The position numbers and the translations under genes are program-made. This document shows positions 51,972 to 59,865 of a stretch of DNA of 64,000 bases, piece by piece. Numbering within the stretch: the stretch's first letter is position 1; every line of letters begins with the position of its first letter. Below the pieces are notes generated by a model. That model had not been told where the DNA came from. It did not search any database and saw nothing but the letters and a program-made list of their open reading frames with translations. This stretch comes from Reyranella sp. (GTDB taxonomy: Bacteria; Pseudomonadota; Alphaproteobacteria; Reyranellales; Reyranellaceae), in assembly GCF_004297265.1 (NCBI RefSeq), contig NZ_SCUT01000043.1, forward strand, positions 1-64,000, read 5' to 3'.

Positions 51972-52716
51972 GAACAAGATCGTCCTGCTGAGCGGCGGCG
52001 CGTCGGGCATCGGTGCCGCGACCGCCCGCATGATCGTGCGCGAGGGCGGCAAGGCCGTTTTGGCCGATCGCGACGAGGTCAAGGGCCAGGCGCTTGCAGC
52101 CGAACTGGGCGCTTCGGCGCATTTCGTGCCGCTCGACGTCGTTCAGGAAGAGAGCTGGCAGGCGGCCGTTGCCGCCACGGTGGAGAAGTTCGGCGCGCTG
52201 CACGGGCTGCTGAACGCGGCCGGCGTCGGCGTGCGCAACTCGATCGAGGATTGCACCCTGGCGGACTATCGCAGGGTCAACGACATCAATTCGCTGGGCA
52301 CCTTCCTCGGCTGCAAGCACGCCATTCCCGCGATGAAGGAATCGGGCGGCGGCTCGATCGTGAACATCTCCTCGGTGCTGGGCCTGCGCGGTGCGTCCTA
52401 CGCCATGGCCTACTGCGCCTCGAAGGGCGCCGTGCGCACGCTCACCAAGAACGTGGCGCTGCACTGTGCCCAGCAGAAGTACAACATCCGCTGCAATTCC
52501 GTGCACCCGGGCTACATCGACACGCCGATGATCGCGCCCCGTCTCGACACCAATGTCGGCAACATGAGCGGCCGCCAGGCGCTGGAAGAGCTCCACCCGC
52601 TCGGCCGCCTCGGCCAGGCCGACGAGGTGGCGTACATGATCCTGTTCCTGCTCTCGGACGAGTCGACCTTTTCGACGGGGTCGGAGTTCGTCTGTGATGG
52701 CGGGCTGACCGCATAA
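51958..52716 (+). CDS. Short-chain dehydrogenase, second of coupled pair
   Basis: A 252-residue classical SDR: GGASGIGAAT loop near residue 13, NAAGVGVRN, IVNISSVLGLRG, catalytic AYCASKGA and HPGYIDTPM. The start is TTG 51958, supported by AGGAGG at 51944-51949 (8 nt spacing), and it overlaps the previous SDR by 14 nt. The two SDRs share layout and may act on the same pathway. Confidence 0.9.
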   Translation: MPRLENKIVLLSGGASGIGAATARMIVREGGKAVLADRDEVKGQALAAELGASAHFVPLDVVQEESWQAAVAATVEKFGALHGLLNAAGVGVRNSIEDCTLADYRRVNDINSLGTFLGCKHAIPAMKESGGGSIVNISSVLGLRGASYAMAYCASKGAVRTLTKNVALHCAQQKYNIRCNSVHPGYIDTPMIAPRLDTNVGNMSGRQALEELHPLGRLGQADEVAYMILFLLSDESTFSTGSEFVCDGGLTA

Positions 52717-52725
52717 GCGACAGAC

Positions 52726-52853
52726 TCCGTCGTCTCGACCGAAGCCTCGCAGAGCGAGGCGTAGTGGAGAGACCTTCTCTCCGCCAAAAGCCAGCAATTC
52801 GTGGAGAGAAGGTCTCTCCGCTCCGCGCTGCGCGCTCCGGTCGAGACGACGGA
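52726..52853. repeat. 128-bp REP-like palindromic element between convergent genes
   Basis: An outer perfect 16-bp inverted repeat (52726-52741, 52838-52853) encloses an inner perfect 17-bp inverted repeat (52766-52782, 52803-52819). Smaller hairpins also lie inside: GCCTCGC with GCGAGGC (52744-52760), and the inner arm folding on itself (GGAGAGA, CCT, TCTCTCC). It fills the gap between a plus-strand SDR and a minus-strand hydrolase. Confidence 0.85.
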
Positions 52854-52858
52854 TTACC

Positions 52859-53743
52859 CTAAGACTTCATCCCCGTGATCGATCCCGAGACGGCGCGCGG
52901 GTCGCGCTTGGGCCAGCGGCCGGCTTCGACCTGGACGATGAAGTCGCCGACGATCCGGTTGAACTGGTCGGGATCCTCGAGGTTGATCGTGTGGCCGCAG
53001 TTCGGCATCACCGCCAGCGCCGCCGACGGGATCTCGCGCTTCATCAGCATGGAGGGGGCAAGGCAGGGCCAGTCCTCGTCGCCGGTGAGCACAAGAGTCG
53101 GCACCGTCATCGCCCGCATCTTGTCGACGAGATCGTAGAGCGAAGGCCGTTCGCCCTGGCAACCCAGCTGCGTATTGGCCGAGCCCAGGGCCGAATGCTC
53201 GGCCAGCGCCGCCTTGAACTCCGCGAAGCCACGCGGGTCCTTGTTCTCGAACTGAACGCGCGTCGGGCCATAGGCGTACTTCTCGGCGAAGGCGGCCATG
53301 CCTTCTTCCTTCAAAGACCTGGCGACGATGCCGACCTCGGCCTTGAACTTCGCCGTCTCGTGCTTCTCGGCGCCGTAGCCGACTCCGGCCACGACCAGCG
53401 AGCGCGCCCGCGTCGGATGGCGGAAACCGAAGTGGAGGCTGGCGAAGCCGCCCATCGACAGCCCGACCACATGGGCCTTGTCGATCCCGAGATGATCCAT
53501 CACCGCCAGGATGTCGTCGGTGGCGCGGTTCTGGCTGTAGCTCTCGGGTTTCTCGGGCACGTCGGACGGCGGATAGCCACGCGCACCGTACGTGATGCAG
53601 CGATAGCGCTGGCCGAAATGGCGCATCTGCATTTCCCACGAGCGATGGTCGGCCGCGAATTCGTGCACGAACACGATCGGCGCCCCGGCTCCCGTCTCCT
53701 CGAAATAGAGCTTCACGCCATCGTCGGTCGTCGCATAAGGCAT
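52859..53743 (-). CDS. Alpha/beta hydrolase downstream of NitT/TauT ABC transporter
   Basis: A 294-residue alpha/beta hydrolase with serine nucleophile in GLSMGGFAS, histidine in NCGHTINLEDP, and the N-terminal IVFVHEFAADHRSWEMQM oxyanion region. It would hydrolyse an ester, lactone or C-C bond. The ATG overlaps the ABC ATPase stop by 1 nt (TGATG), so it is part of the transporter operon and probably acts on the imported compound. Confidence 0.88.
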   Translation of the reverse strand: MPYATTDDGVKLYFEETGAGAPIVFVHEFAADHRSWEMQMRHFGQRYRCITYGARGYPPSDVPEKPESYSQNRATDDILAVMDHLGIDKAHVVGLSMGGFASLHFGFRHPTRARSLVVAGVGYGAEKHETAKFKAEVGIVARSLKEEGMAAFAEKYAYGPTRVQFENKDPRGFAEFKAALAEHSALGSANTQLGCQGERPSLYDLVDKMRAMTVPTLVLTGDEDWPCLAPSMLMKREIPSAALAVMPNCGHTINLEDPDQFNRIVGDFIVQVEAGRWPKRDPRAVSGSITGMKS

Positions 53744-54504
53744 CAGTCGATCTCCCTGTCGGCGCCGACCAGCCCGCGCAACTCACGGGCCAGGGCGACG
53801 AATCCCGGCGATTGTGACGTACGCGGCCGTGGCAAATCCACCTTGATGTCAGCCGCGATGCGGCCCGGCCGCGGGCTGAACACGAGGATGCGGTCGGCGA
53901 GCAGCAGCGCCTCGTCGATCGAGTGCGTGACGAACAGCACGGTGGTGCGCTGCTTCTCCCAGATCTGCAGCACCTCGTCCTGCAACTTGCCACGCGTCTG
54001 GGCATCGAGTGCGCCGAACGGCTCGTCCATGAGCAACGCCTTCGGGCGTGTCGTCAGGGCGCGCGCGATGCCGACCCGCTGGCGCATGCCGCCGGAGAGT
54101 TCATGCGGATAGCGGTCGGCAAAACCCGTGAGACTCGTCATCTCGATGAACTGGGTGGCCGTGGCCCGACGTTCGGCCGCCAGCACGCCGCGGGCCTTCA
54201 TGTTGAACTCGACGTTCTTCTGCACGGTCATCCAGGGAAACAGCCCATGGTCCTGGAAGACGATGGCCGCCTCGGGCGACGGGCCGTCGAGCTCGCGGTT
54301 GGCGATCACGATCTGGCCCGAAGTCGGCTTCTCAAGCCCCGCCACCATCTGGAGCAGTGTGGACTTGCCGCAACCCGAGCGGCCCAGCAGACAGACGAAG
54401 TCGCCGGCATCGCAGGTGAAGTCGATGCCGCGCAGCGCCTCCACCGGCTCGGTCTTGCCGGGATAGATTTTCCCGACACCGATGCATTCCAGGAATTTGC
54501 TCAT
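53743..54504 (-). CDS. NitT/TauT-type ABC ATPase
   Basis: A 253-residue ATPase: Walker A GRSGCGKST near residue 42, FQDHGLFPWMTVQKNV as the Q-loop of nitrate/sulfonate/taurine importers, signature LSGGMRQRVGIARAL and Walker B ALLMDEPFGALD. Together with the permease and binding protein upstream it forms an importer of the NrtCD/SsuB/TauB type. ATG 54504 overlaps the permease stop by 4 nt. Confidence 0.92.
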   Translation of the reverse strand: MSKFLECIGVGKIYPGKTEPVEALRGIDFTCDAGDFVCLLGRSGCGKSTLLQMVAGLEKPTSGQIVIANRELDGPSPEAAIVFQDHGLFPWMTVQKNVEFNMKARGVLAAERRATATQFIEMTSLTGFADRYPHELSGGMRQRVGIARALTTRPKALLMDEPFGALDAQTRGKLQDEVLQIWEKQRTTVLFVTHSIDEALLLADRILVFSPRPGRIAADIKVDLPRPRTSQSPGFVALARELRGLVGADREID

Positions 54505-55262
54505 TCGGGCGACGCCGTGAGGCCCTCCTGCCAGCGGCAGACATGCGCGCGGACCATGCGCACGGCCTGGTCGGCCAGCAGGCCGATCGCGCCGATGACG
54601 ATGATGCCCGCGATGATGAGGTCGGAGCGGAAGGTGAGCTGGGCGTTCAGGATCATGTAGCCGAGGCCCGACTTCACCGCGATCATCTCGGCCGTCACCA
54701 CGGTCAGCCAGCCGCCGCCGACGGCCAGTCGAAGTCCGGTGAAGATGGCTGGCAGCGCCGCCGGCAGGATGATGTCCTTCATCACGAGGAACTCGCTGGC
54801 GCGCGCCGCCTTGGCCACCTTGAGCAGTGTGCGTTCGATGCCGCGCACGCCGAAGATCGTGTTGATCAGCAGCGGCCATGTGCCGGCCAGGAAGATCAGC
54901 GCGATCGCCGGCTTGTCGCCGATGCCCAGGAACAGCAGCGCCATGGGAATGAGCGCGATCGGCGGGATCGAGCGGAAGATCTGGATCGACCAGTCGGTCA
55001 TCGTGTCGAGCAGCCGGTAGCGGCCGATCATCAGGCCGAGCGGCACCGCGAACAGGAAGGCGAGCGAAATGCCCACCGCGACGCGGCTGATGCTGGCCAG
55101 TGCATTGCCGAGCACGGTATCCCAATCGTCGATGAAGACCATCAGGACCTTGGCCGGCGGCGGCAGCAGGACAGGCGGATAGACCTTGGCCTGCACCGCC
55201 AGTTCCCAGGCGAGCAGCAGCAGCGCCAGGGGCAGAAGCCCCAGCGCCCGTCGGAACTGCAT
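54501..55262 (-). CDS. NitT/TauT-type ABC permease
   Basis: A 253-residue permease with about six hydrophobic segments. The EAA loop is seen as AKAARASEFLVMKDIILPAALPAIFTGLR, and LLLLAWELAVQAKVYPPVLLPPPAKV opens the protein, both as in SsuC/TauC. The start at 55262 shares a TGATG overlap with the binding protein stop; the frame stays open upstream without features. Confidence 0.9.
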   Translation of the reverse strand: MQFRRALGLLPLALLLLAWELAVQAKVYPPVLLPPPAKVLMVFIDDWDTVLGNALASISRVAVGISLAFLFAVPLGLMIGRYRLLDTMTDWSIQIFRSIPPIALIPMALLFLGIGDKPAIALIFLAGTWPLLINTIFGVRGIERTLLKVAKAARASEFLVMKDIILPAALPAIFTGLRLAVGGGWLTVVTAEMIAVKSGLGYMILNAQLTFRSDLIIAGIIVIGAIGLLADQAVRMVRAHVCRWQEGLTASPE

Positions 55263-56191
55263 CAGACGTAGCCGAGGTTCAGGAAGTTGTCCCAGTCGGG
55301 TTCCTTCTCGAGCATCTTGTCGTCGATCATCATCCTGGCCAGCGACTTGAGGCCGCTGACGAAGGCCGGACCGGAGTCGGCGCTGAAGAACAGGTTCTTG
55401 GTCGAGAGTTCCGCCACTTCCTTGGTCATCTTGAACTGCTTGATCGTGGTCTCGATGGCGATCGAGGGATTGGCCGCCATCTCCTTGGTCGCCTTCACAT
55501 GCGCGGCCACCATCTTCTTCGTGAGGTCCGGGTCCTTCTTCACGAAGGCCGAAGACGCGACGAAACCCAGGTTGGTCTTGCCCATGGGGGAGTCGTAGGG
55601 AACCCACAGCCGCTTGCCCCAGCCATTCTGCTCGGCGAGCGCGGCATAGGGCTCGAACACGCAGATGGCCGCGACGTCGCCGCGCATCAGCGGAATCGGC
55701 TGGTCCTGGTTGTCCATGAAGGCCAGATCGACTTTTCCGAACACGCCTTCCTGCTTCAGCTTCCAGTTCAGCGAGACGAGGCCGATCGAACCGTTCTGGA
55801 CGGCGATCTTCTTGCCCACCAGATCTTTGAAGCTCTTGATCGAGGGCTGCGCCAGCACCATCCAGCCGCCGTCGCAGCCATTGGCCAGTACCTGCATCGG
55901 GAAGCCCTTGGTCGCGACCTGCATGGTGGCTGAAAGACCGCCATTGCCGATATCGACGTCACCCGAGGCAACGGCCTGCATGCGCTGCACCAGCGAGGGG
56001 AACATCACCAGTTCGAGGTCGATGCCCTCGGGCTTCAGCAGCGCAGGCATCAGGAAGGCCGCGTTGGTCGTCGTGGTGAAGGCCGAGCCCATCTTCACCT
56101 TGCGAAGGTTCTGTCCGAGCGACGCGCGCGAGACGATGGCAGGCGCGGCGAACGAGGCGGCAGCGGTGGCGAGGAGCTTGCGTCGCAACAT
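55262..56191 (-). CDS. NitT/TauT-type substrate-binding protein
   Basis: A 309-residue periplasmic receptor of the NrtA/SsuA/ThiY group. It starts MLRRKLLATAAASFAAPAIVSRASLGQ, a possible Tat signal. GDVDIGNGGLSATMQVATKG and VGKKIAVQNGSIGLVSLNWKL are typical ligand-lobe motifs. Ligand unknown (nitrate, sulfonate, pyrimidine and amino-acid derivatives occur in the family). It is the first gene of the four-gene operon and divergent from the dioxygenase gene by 126 bp. Confidence 0.9.
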   Translation of the reverse strand: MLRRKLLATAAASFAAPAIVSRASLGQNLRKVKMGSAFTTTTNAAFLMPALLKPEGIDLELVMFPSLVQRMQAVASGDVDIGNGGLSATMQVATKGFPMQVLANGCDGGWMVLAQPSIKSFKDLVGKKIAVQNGSIGLVSLNWKLKQEGVFGKVDLAFMDNQDQPIPLMRGDVAAICVFEPYAALAEQNGWGKRLWVPYDSPMGKTNLGFVASSAFVKKDPDLTKKMVAAHVKATKEMAANPSIAIETTIKQFKMTKEVAELSTKNLFFSADSGPAFVSGLKSLARMMIDDKMLEKEPDWDNFLNLGYV

Positions 56192-56317
56192 ATGTGAATC
56201 TCCATGGGCCGCGAAGGCGGCAGACGGGCCGCTGTCAGCAATCGCCGGGCCAATCCCTAGAAACCTTCATGCGCCTCAGATGCGGAATGATGGCACCGTA
56301 ATGCTAGGGTAACCAAC

Positions 56318-57058
56318 ATGAGTGAGATCGGTACCGGCCTGCAGAACGCATCAGGCATCCGCGCCGCCGTCGAGCGGGCGGGCTATGCCTTCGTGGAAGC
56401 CTCCGACATGCGGACGGCCCTCGCCCGCTTCGGGTCGCTGGCCGATTGGCCGGCCTTCGCCGAGAGCTGGAACGATCTCGAGGTCGATACCTACATGGGC
56501 GATGGGGGCCGCTACCGGAAGCGCCGCTTCGGCGTCTACGCAGCCGAGCGTCAGGGCGCGATCGTGCGCGCCCCTCACCAGCCGCATTACCAGACCCTGG
56601 ACTACAACACCCTGAATGGCGGCATCGAACGGTGGTTCAAGCCGGTGACCGAGGAGATCGGCAGCGGCGCCTCGATGCGCACCATCCTCGAATATTGCCG
56701 CGCCCTGTTCGGTCGCCTCGTACCCGAGGCGAAGAAGTGGCACATCGAGGTCCACCAGTTCCGAATCGAGGCGAAGACCGGCGAGGCCGGCAAGCCGACG
56801 CCCGAGGGCATGCATCGGGACGGCGTCGACTATGTGCTGGTGCTGCTGATCAACCGCCGCAACATCGCCAGTGGCACCACCACGGTGCACGATCTCGACA
56901 AGCGCGTGCTGGGCAGCTTCACCCTCACCGACCCGCTCGATGCCGCGCTCGTCGACGACTCCCGCTGCTATCACGGCGTGACGCCGGTCGAGCCGGAGAA
57001 TCCCGCCCAGCCCGCCTATCGCGACGTGCTGGTGGTTACGTTCAAGAAGAGGCCGTAG
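56318..57058 (+). CDS. 2OG-Fe(II) dioxygenase of the amino-acid hydroxylase type (PF10014-like)
   Basis: A 246-residue protein resembling the family of Bacillus L-isoleucine dioxygenase. The iron triad appears as MHRDGVDYV (H166, D168) and CYHGVTPV (H219), and R235 in AYRDVLVV can bind 2-oxoglutarate. WHIEVHQFRI and TTTVHDLDK surround the core. Members hydroxylate free aliphatic amino acids; here the substrate is unknown. It lies divergent from the importer operon, suggesting it acts on what that importer brings in. It ends directly beside the LigB gene. Confidence 0.82.
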   Translation: MSEIGTGLQNASGIRAAVERAGYAFVEASDMRTALARFGSLADWPAFAESWNDLEVDTYMGDGGRYRKRRFGVYAAERQGAIVRAPHQPHYQTLDYNTLNGGIERWFKPVTEEIGSGASMRTILEYCRALFGRLVPEAKKWHIEVHQFRIEAKTGEAGKPTPEGMHRDGVDYVLVLLINRRNIASGTTTVHDLDKRVLGSFTLTDPLDAALVDDSRCYHGVTPVEPENPAQPAYRDVLVVTFKKRP

Positions 57059-57895
57059 TCACTCCGGTCGGGTATCGGACAATCGGAAGCTGCCCAGCGT
57101 GCAGCTGACCGCGAAGATCGGGACCGGCTCGCAGAAATCGACCGTCCCTTTCGCTCCCTTGGCCGCAGCCGCCGCTGCAATGAACGTCCGGATCTCGAAG
57201 CCGCCCTGCCCGGCTTCGCGATAGGTCTCGGCATCCGTGTAGGACAGCAGCGCCTCGCGGTCGTTGGCCGACCAGCGGCGCAGGAACTCGCGGTCCCATT
57301 CCTGGTTGATCTTGCCTGAGTCCGGCGTGGCCGGCCAATGCGAGAGGCCGCCGGTGCCGATGAGCGCGATGCGTTCGGGCACCGCGTCCGCGGCACGTCG
57401 CAGCGCCTCGCCGAACGCCCAGGCGCGCGCCAGCGGGCTAAGCGGCGGGCCCTGGCAGTTGATGTTGGCCGGAACGATCGGCAGGTCGTAGTCGGGTGTC
57501 AGGAAGTGGAGCGGCACCGAGATGCCGTGGTCGAACTTCCATTCCTCGGCATAGGCCACGTCGACCGTCTGCATCACCTTCTCGATCAACCGGCGCGACA
57601 GGGCCTTGTTGCCGGGCACGGTCGTGCGCCCGATGCGCAGGAAGGCCTCGTCCTCGATCGGCCCCTCGTAACTGTCAGCCATGCCGATGGCGAAGGCCGG
57701 CATGTTGTTCATGAAGAAGTTGGCGAAGTGCTCGGCCGCGATCACCACCAGAGCATCGGGCCTGGTGGCGCGGATATCGTCGCCCATCCGGCGGAACGCG
57801 CTCTCCAGCGCCTGCCGTGTCTGGGTGTCGGCACGCTCGGCACGGGCCGTCATGCCGGGGGCGTGGCTGCAGGCGCCGCAATAGACCAGGGGCAT
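57059..57895 (-). CDS. Class III extradiol dioxygenase catalytic subunit (LigB-like)
   Basis: A 278-residue LigB-fold protein. Non-haem iron ligands are predicted as H11 (CSHAPGM), H56 (AAEHFANFF) and E234 (GGFEIRTF), and H186 (GLSHWPATP) corresponds to the catalytic base H195 of LigB. DHGISVPLHF is also a family segment. It should open an aromatic ring next to a vicinal diol; protocatechuate, gallate or related acids are candidates. The start overlaps the LigA-like stop by 1 nt. Confidence 0.88.
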   Translation of the reverse strand: MPLVYCGACSHAPGMTARAERADTQTRQALESAFRRMGDDIRATRPDALVVIAAEHFANFFMNNMPAFAIGMADSYEGPIEDEAFLRIGRTTVPGNKALSRRLIEKVMQTVDVAYAEEWKFDHGISVPLHFLTPDYDLPIVPANINCQGPPLSPLARAWAFGEALRRAADAVPERIALIGTGGLSHWPATPDSGKINQEWDREFLRRWSANDREALLSYTDAETYREAGQGGFEIRTFIAAAAAAKGAKGTVDFCEPVPIFAVSCTLGSFRLSDTRPE

Positions 57896-58248
57896 CAGCG
57901 AGTCTCCCGTTCTGCCTTGAGGCGGGCCTCATGCGCTTCGACGCCTTCATAGCCGGTGGCGGCATAGACGCCCTCGCGCACCTGGCCGTGATCCCTGAGC
58001 CCCTGCCGCATCCGTTCGAGATAGTCGGTCCACTCGATACGGTGCAGGGCCGCGAAGTGCATCAGCAGCTGGCCGTTGACGCCCAGCACATAGAGGAGCC
58101 CGATATCAGGCTTCAGCAGCGCGCCGATCTCCTCTCGCGTGAGATCGTACTCGCCGAGCACCGCGTCGGGTTCGTCGGCATAGCGCTGCCGCGTGCGCGG
58201 GTCGCGGTTGAGCTGATAGATCAGCTTCTGGACCTGGTAGAGGCTCAT
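57895..58248 (-). CDS. LigA-like small subunit of extradiol dioxygenase
   Basis: A 117-residue alpha-helical protein of the LigA family: VQKLIYQLNRDPRTRQRYADEPDAVLGEYDLTREEIGALL opens the fold, followed by GLLYVLGVNGQLLMHFAAL. LigA caps the active site of LigB in the heterodimer. It is coupled to the catalytic subunit by a TGATG overlap. It precedes that gene, an order often seen. Confidence 0.85.
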   Translation of the reverse strand: MSLYQVQKLIYQLNRDPRTRQRYADEPDAVLGEYDLTREEIGALLKPDIGLLYVLGVNGQLLMHFAALHRIEWTDYLERMRQGLRDHGQVREGVYAATGYEGVEAHEARLKAERETR

Positions 58249-58278
58249 CCCGATCCTCCCGCGCCCTAGGCGGGGCGG

Positions 58279-59055
58279 TCAGCCGCCGCTGCCGATGGTC
58301 ACGCCGGCGTCGGCGATGATGGTCTGGCCGGTGATGAAGGCTCCGGCCTTGCCGGCCAGCATCACCGCGATGCCGCCGATATCGTCCGGCTCGCCAATCC
58401 GGCCCAGCGGCGCGCCCTTGAGACGGACGGCGAGGTACTTCGGATCGTCCCACAGCGCCTTGGCGAAGTCGGTCTTCACCAGGCCCGGGGCGATCGTGTT
58501 CACGCGGATATTGTCCTTGCCATACTCGACGGCGAGGTTGCGTGCGAGCTGCATGTCGGCGGCCTTGGAGATGCCGTAGGCGCCGATCACCGGGGTGCCG
58601 CGCACGCCGCCGATCGACGAGACGATGATGATCGAGCCGTCCTTCTTGGCGCGCATGTCGGGCAGGCAGAAATTGATCAGCCACATGCTCGACAGGATGT
58701 TGTTGTGCATCACCTTCATGAACACGTCGTCCGGCAGCTTCTCGTTCGGCCCGTAATAGGGATTCGAGGCGGCGTTGCAGACGAGGATGTCGACCGGGCC
58801 GAGCTGCTTGCGTGTCTCCGCGATCAGGTTCTCGCACTGCGACTTGTCGGAGATGTTGCAGGGAATGACGATCGCCTCGCCGCCGGCCGCCTTGATCTCT
58901 GCCGCCGCTTCCTCGCACGCCGGCGCCTTGCGGCTCGACACCACGACCTTGGCGCCCTGCAGCGCGAGATGCAGGGCGATCGACTTGCCGATGCCCTTGC
59001 TCGAGCCGGTGACGACGGCGACCTTGCCGGTGAGGTCGAAGAGCGGCGATGCCAT
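58279..59055 (-). CDS. Short-chain dehydrogenase upstream of LigAB
   Basis: A 258-residue classical SDR with GSSKGIGKSIA loop, VCNAASNPYYG (NAA in place of NNAG), IIIVSSIGGVRG, catalytic GAYGISKAADM (Tyr-x3-Lys) and PGLVKTDF. It lies 30 nt upstream of the LigA-like gene on the same strand, so it probably belongs to the same transcript. In such clusters an SDR may dehydrogenate a diol or hydroxyacid. Confidence 0.88.
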   Translation of the reverse strand: MASPLFDLTGKVAVVTGSSKGIGKSIALHLALQGAKVVVSSRKAPACEEAAAEIKAAGGEAIVIPCNISDKSQCENLIAETRKQLGPVDILVCNAASNPYYGPNEKLPDDVFMKVMHNNILSSMWLINFCLPDMRAKKDGSIIIVSSIGGVRGTPVIGAYGISKAADMQLARNLAVEYGKDNIRVNTIAPGLVKTDFAKALWDDPKYLAVRLKGAPLGRIGEPDDIGGIAVMLAGKAGAFITGQTIIADAGVTIGSGG

Positions 59056-59209
59056 TGAGCTGTCCTCCAGAGGTTTTCAGCTTCTTGTGTGGCATGAACG
59101 CAAGGACTCGAAAACCCCCGCTCCCGGGGTCGCGATCGTTCACGAAGGCCTGATTTGCTGACGCGAACATCGCGACCCTAGCCTGACATCCAGTCCACAG
59201 GAGTTCTCG

Positions 59210-59779
59210 ATGCGCCTCACGACCAGGATCGGCGCCGTGCTCGCGGGTCTCGCCGCGCTGCCCGCCCTCGCCGTCGCGGCCACGATCGGCGGCGTTTACT
59301 ATGCGCCGCAGTACGACTATCGCGACTTCTTCGCCGCGACCGACGGCAGGAATTTCCCGGTGATCCTCGCGGGCGATGCCTTCCCCGGCGTCGATCCCGG
59401 CGTAGTGGCACGGGACCTCCTTCCGGCGATGCAGGCGGCCAAGCCGCGCCCGGCGCTCACCTTCACCTACGACCGCCCGATTCCGCCGGCCAGTCCCGAC
59501 TACCGGCTGGTCTTGGTGTTCGATCCCGCCAACGATCTCAATGCCGATCCGGTATGCGCGGGCGAGCCGGCGCGCTTCAAGCCGGGCACGCCGGGCCGTT
59601 TCTATGTCTATGCGATCTATTGTCGGAACGACCGAGCCATGTCCTTTACCACGGCATGGACACAGGCGACCGGACCGGCCGATCCGCGCATCGAACAGCT
59701 CTTCCGGCAGCTCTTCATGGTCATCTTCACCGATCAACAGCGGCGTTATGCGGAACTCGACCCCAGGTTCATACCGTGA
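59210..59779 (+). CDS. Predicted exported protein of unknown function
   Basis: A 189-residue protein with a signal peptide (MRLTTRIGAVLAGLAALPALAVA). The mature part has YYAPQYDYRDFFAATDGRNFPVI, a pair of cysteines (VCAGEP and IYCRND) likely to form a disulfide, and LVLVFDPAND in the middle. No family recognised. AGGAG precedes the ATG. The tamA gene follows 86 nt on. Confidence 0.7.
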   Translation: MRLTTRIGAVLAGLAALPALAVAATIGGVYYAPQYDYRDFFAATDGRNFPVILAGDAFPGVDPGVVARDLLPAMQAAKPRPALTFTYDRPIPPASPDYRLVLVFDPANDLNADPVCAGEPARFKPGTPGRFYVYAIYCRNDRAMSFTTAWTQATGPADPRIEQLFRQLFMVIFTDQQRRYAELDPRFIP

Positions 59780-59865
59780 GCGACCGCGCTCCGCTGCGGG
59801 TCGTGGGCCAATAGACGCGCAGACGCATCCCTTTTAGCCGCCGCGCGTTGTATGTGTCGCGTGGC

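Noticed and set aside
58106..59737. 543-codon minus-strand frame across the SDR and exported-protein genes
   Set aside because: Shadow frame spanning genes on both strands with no motifs.
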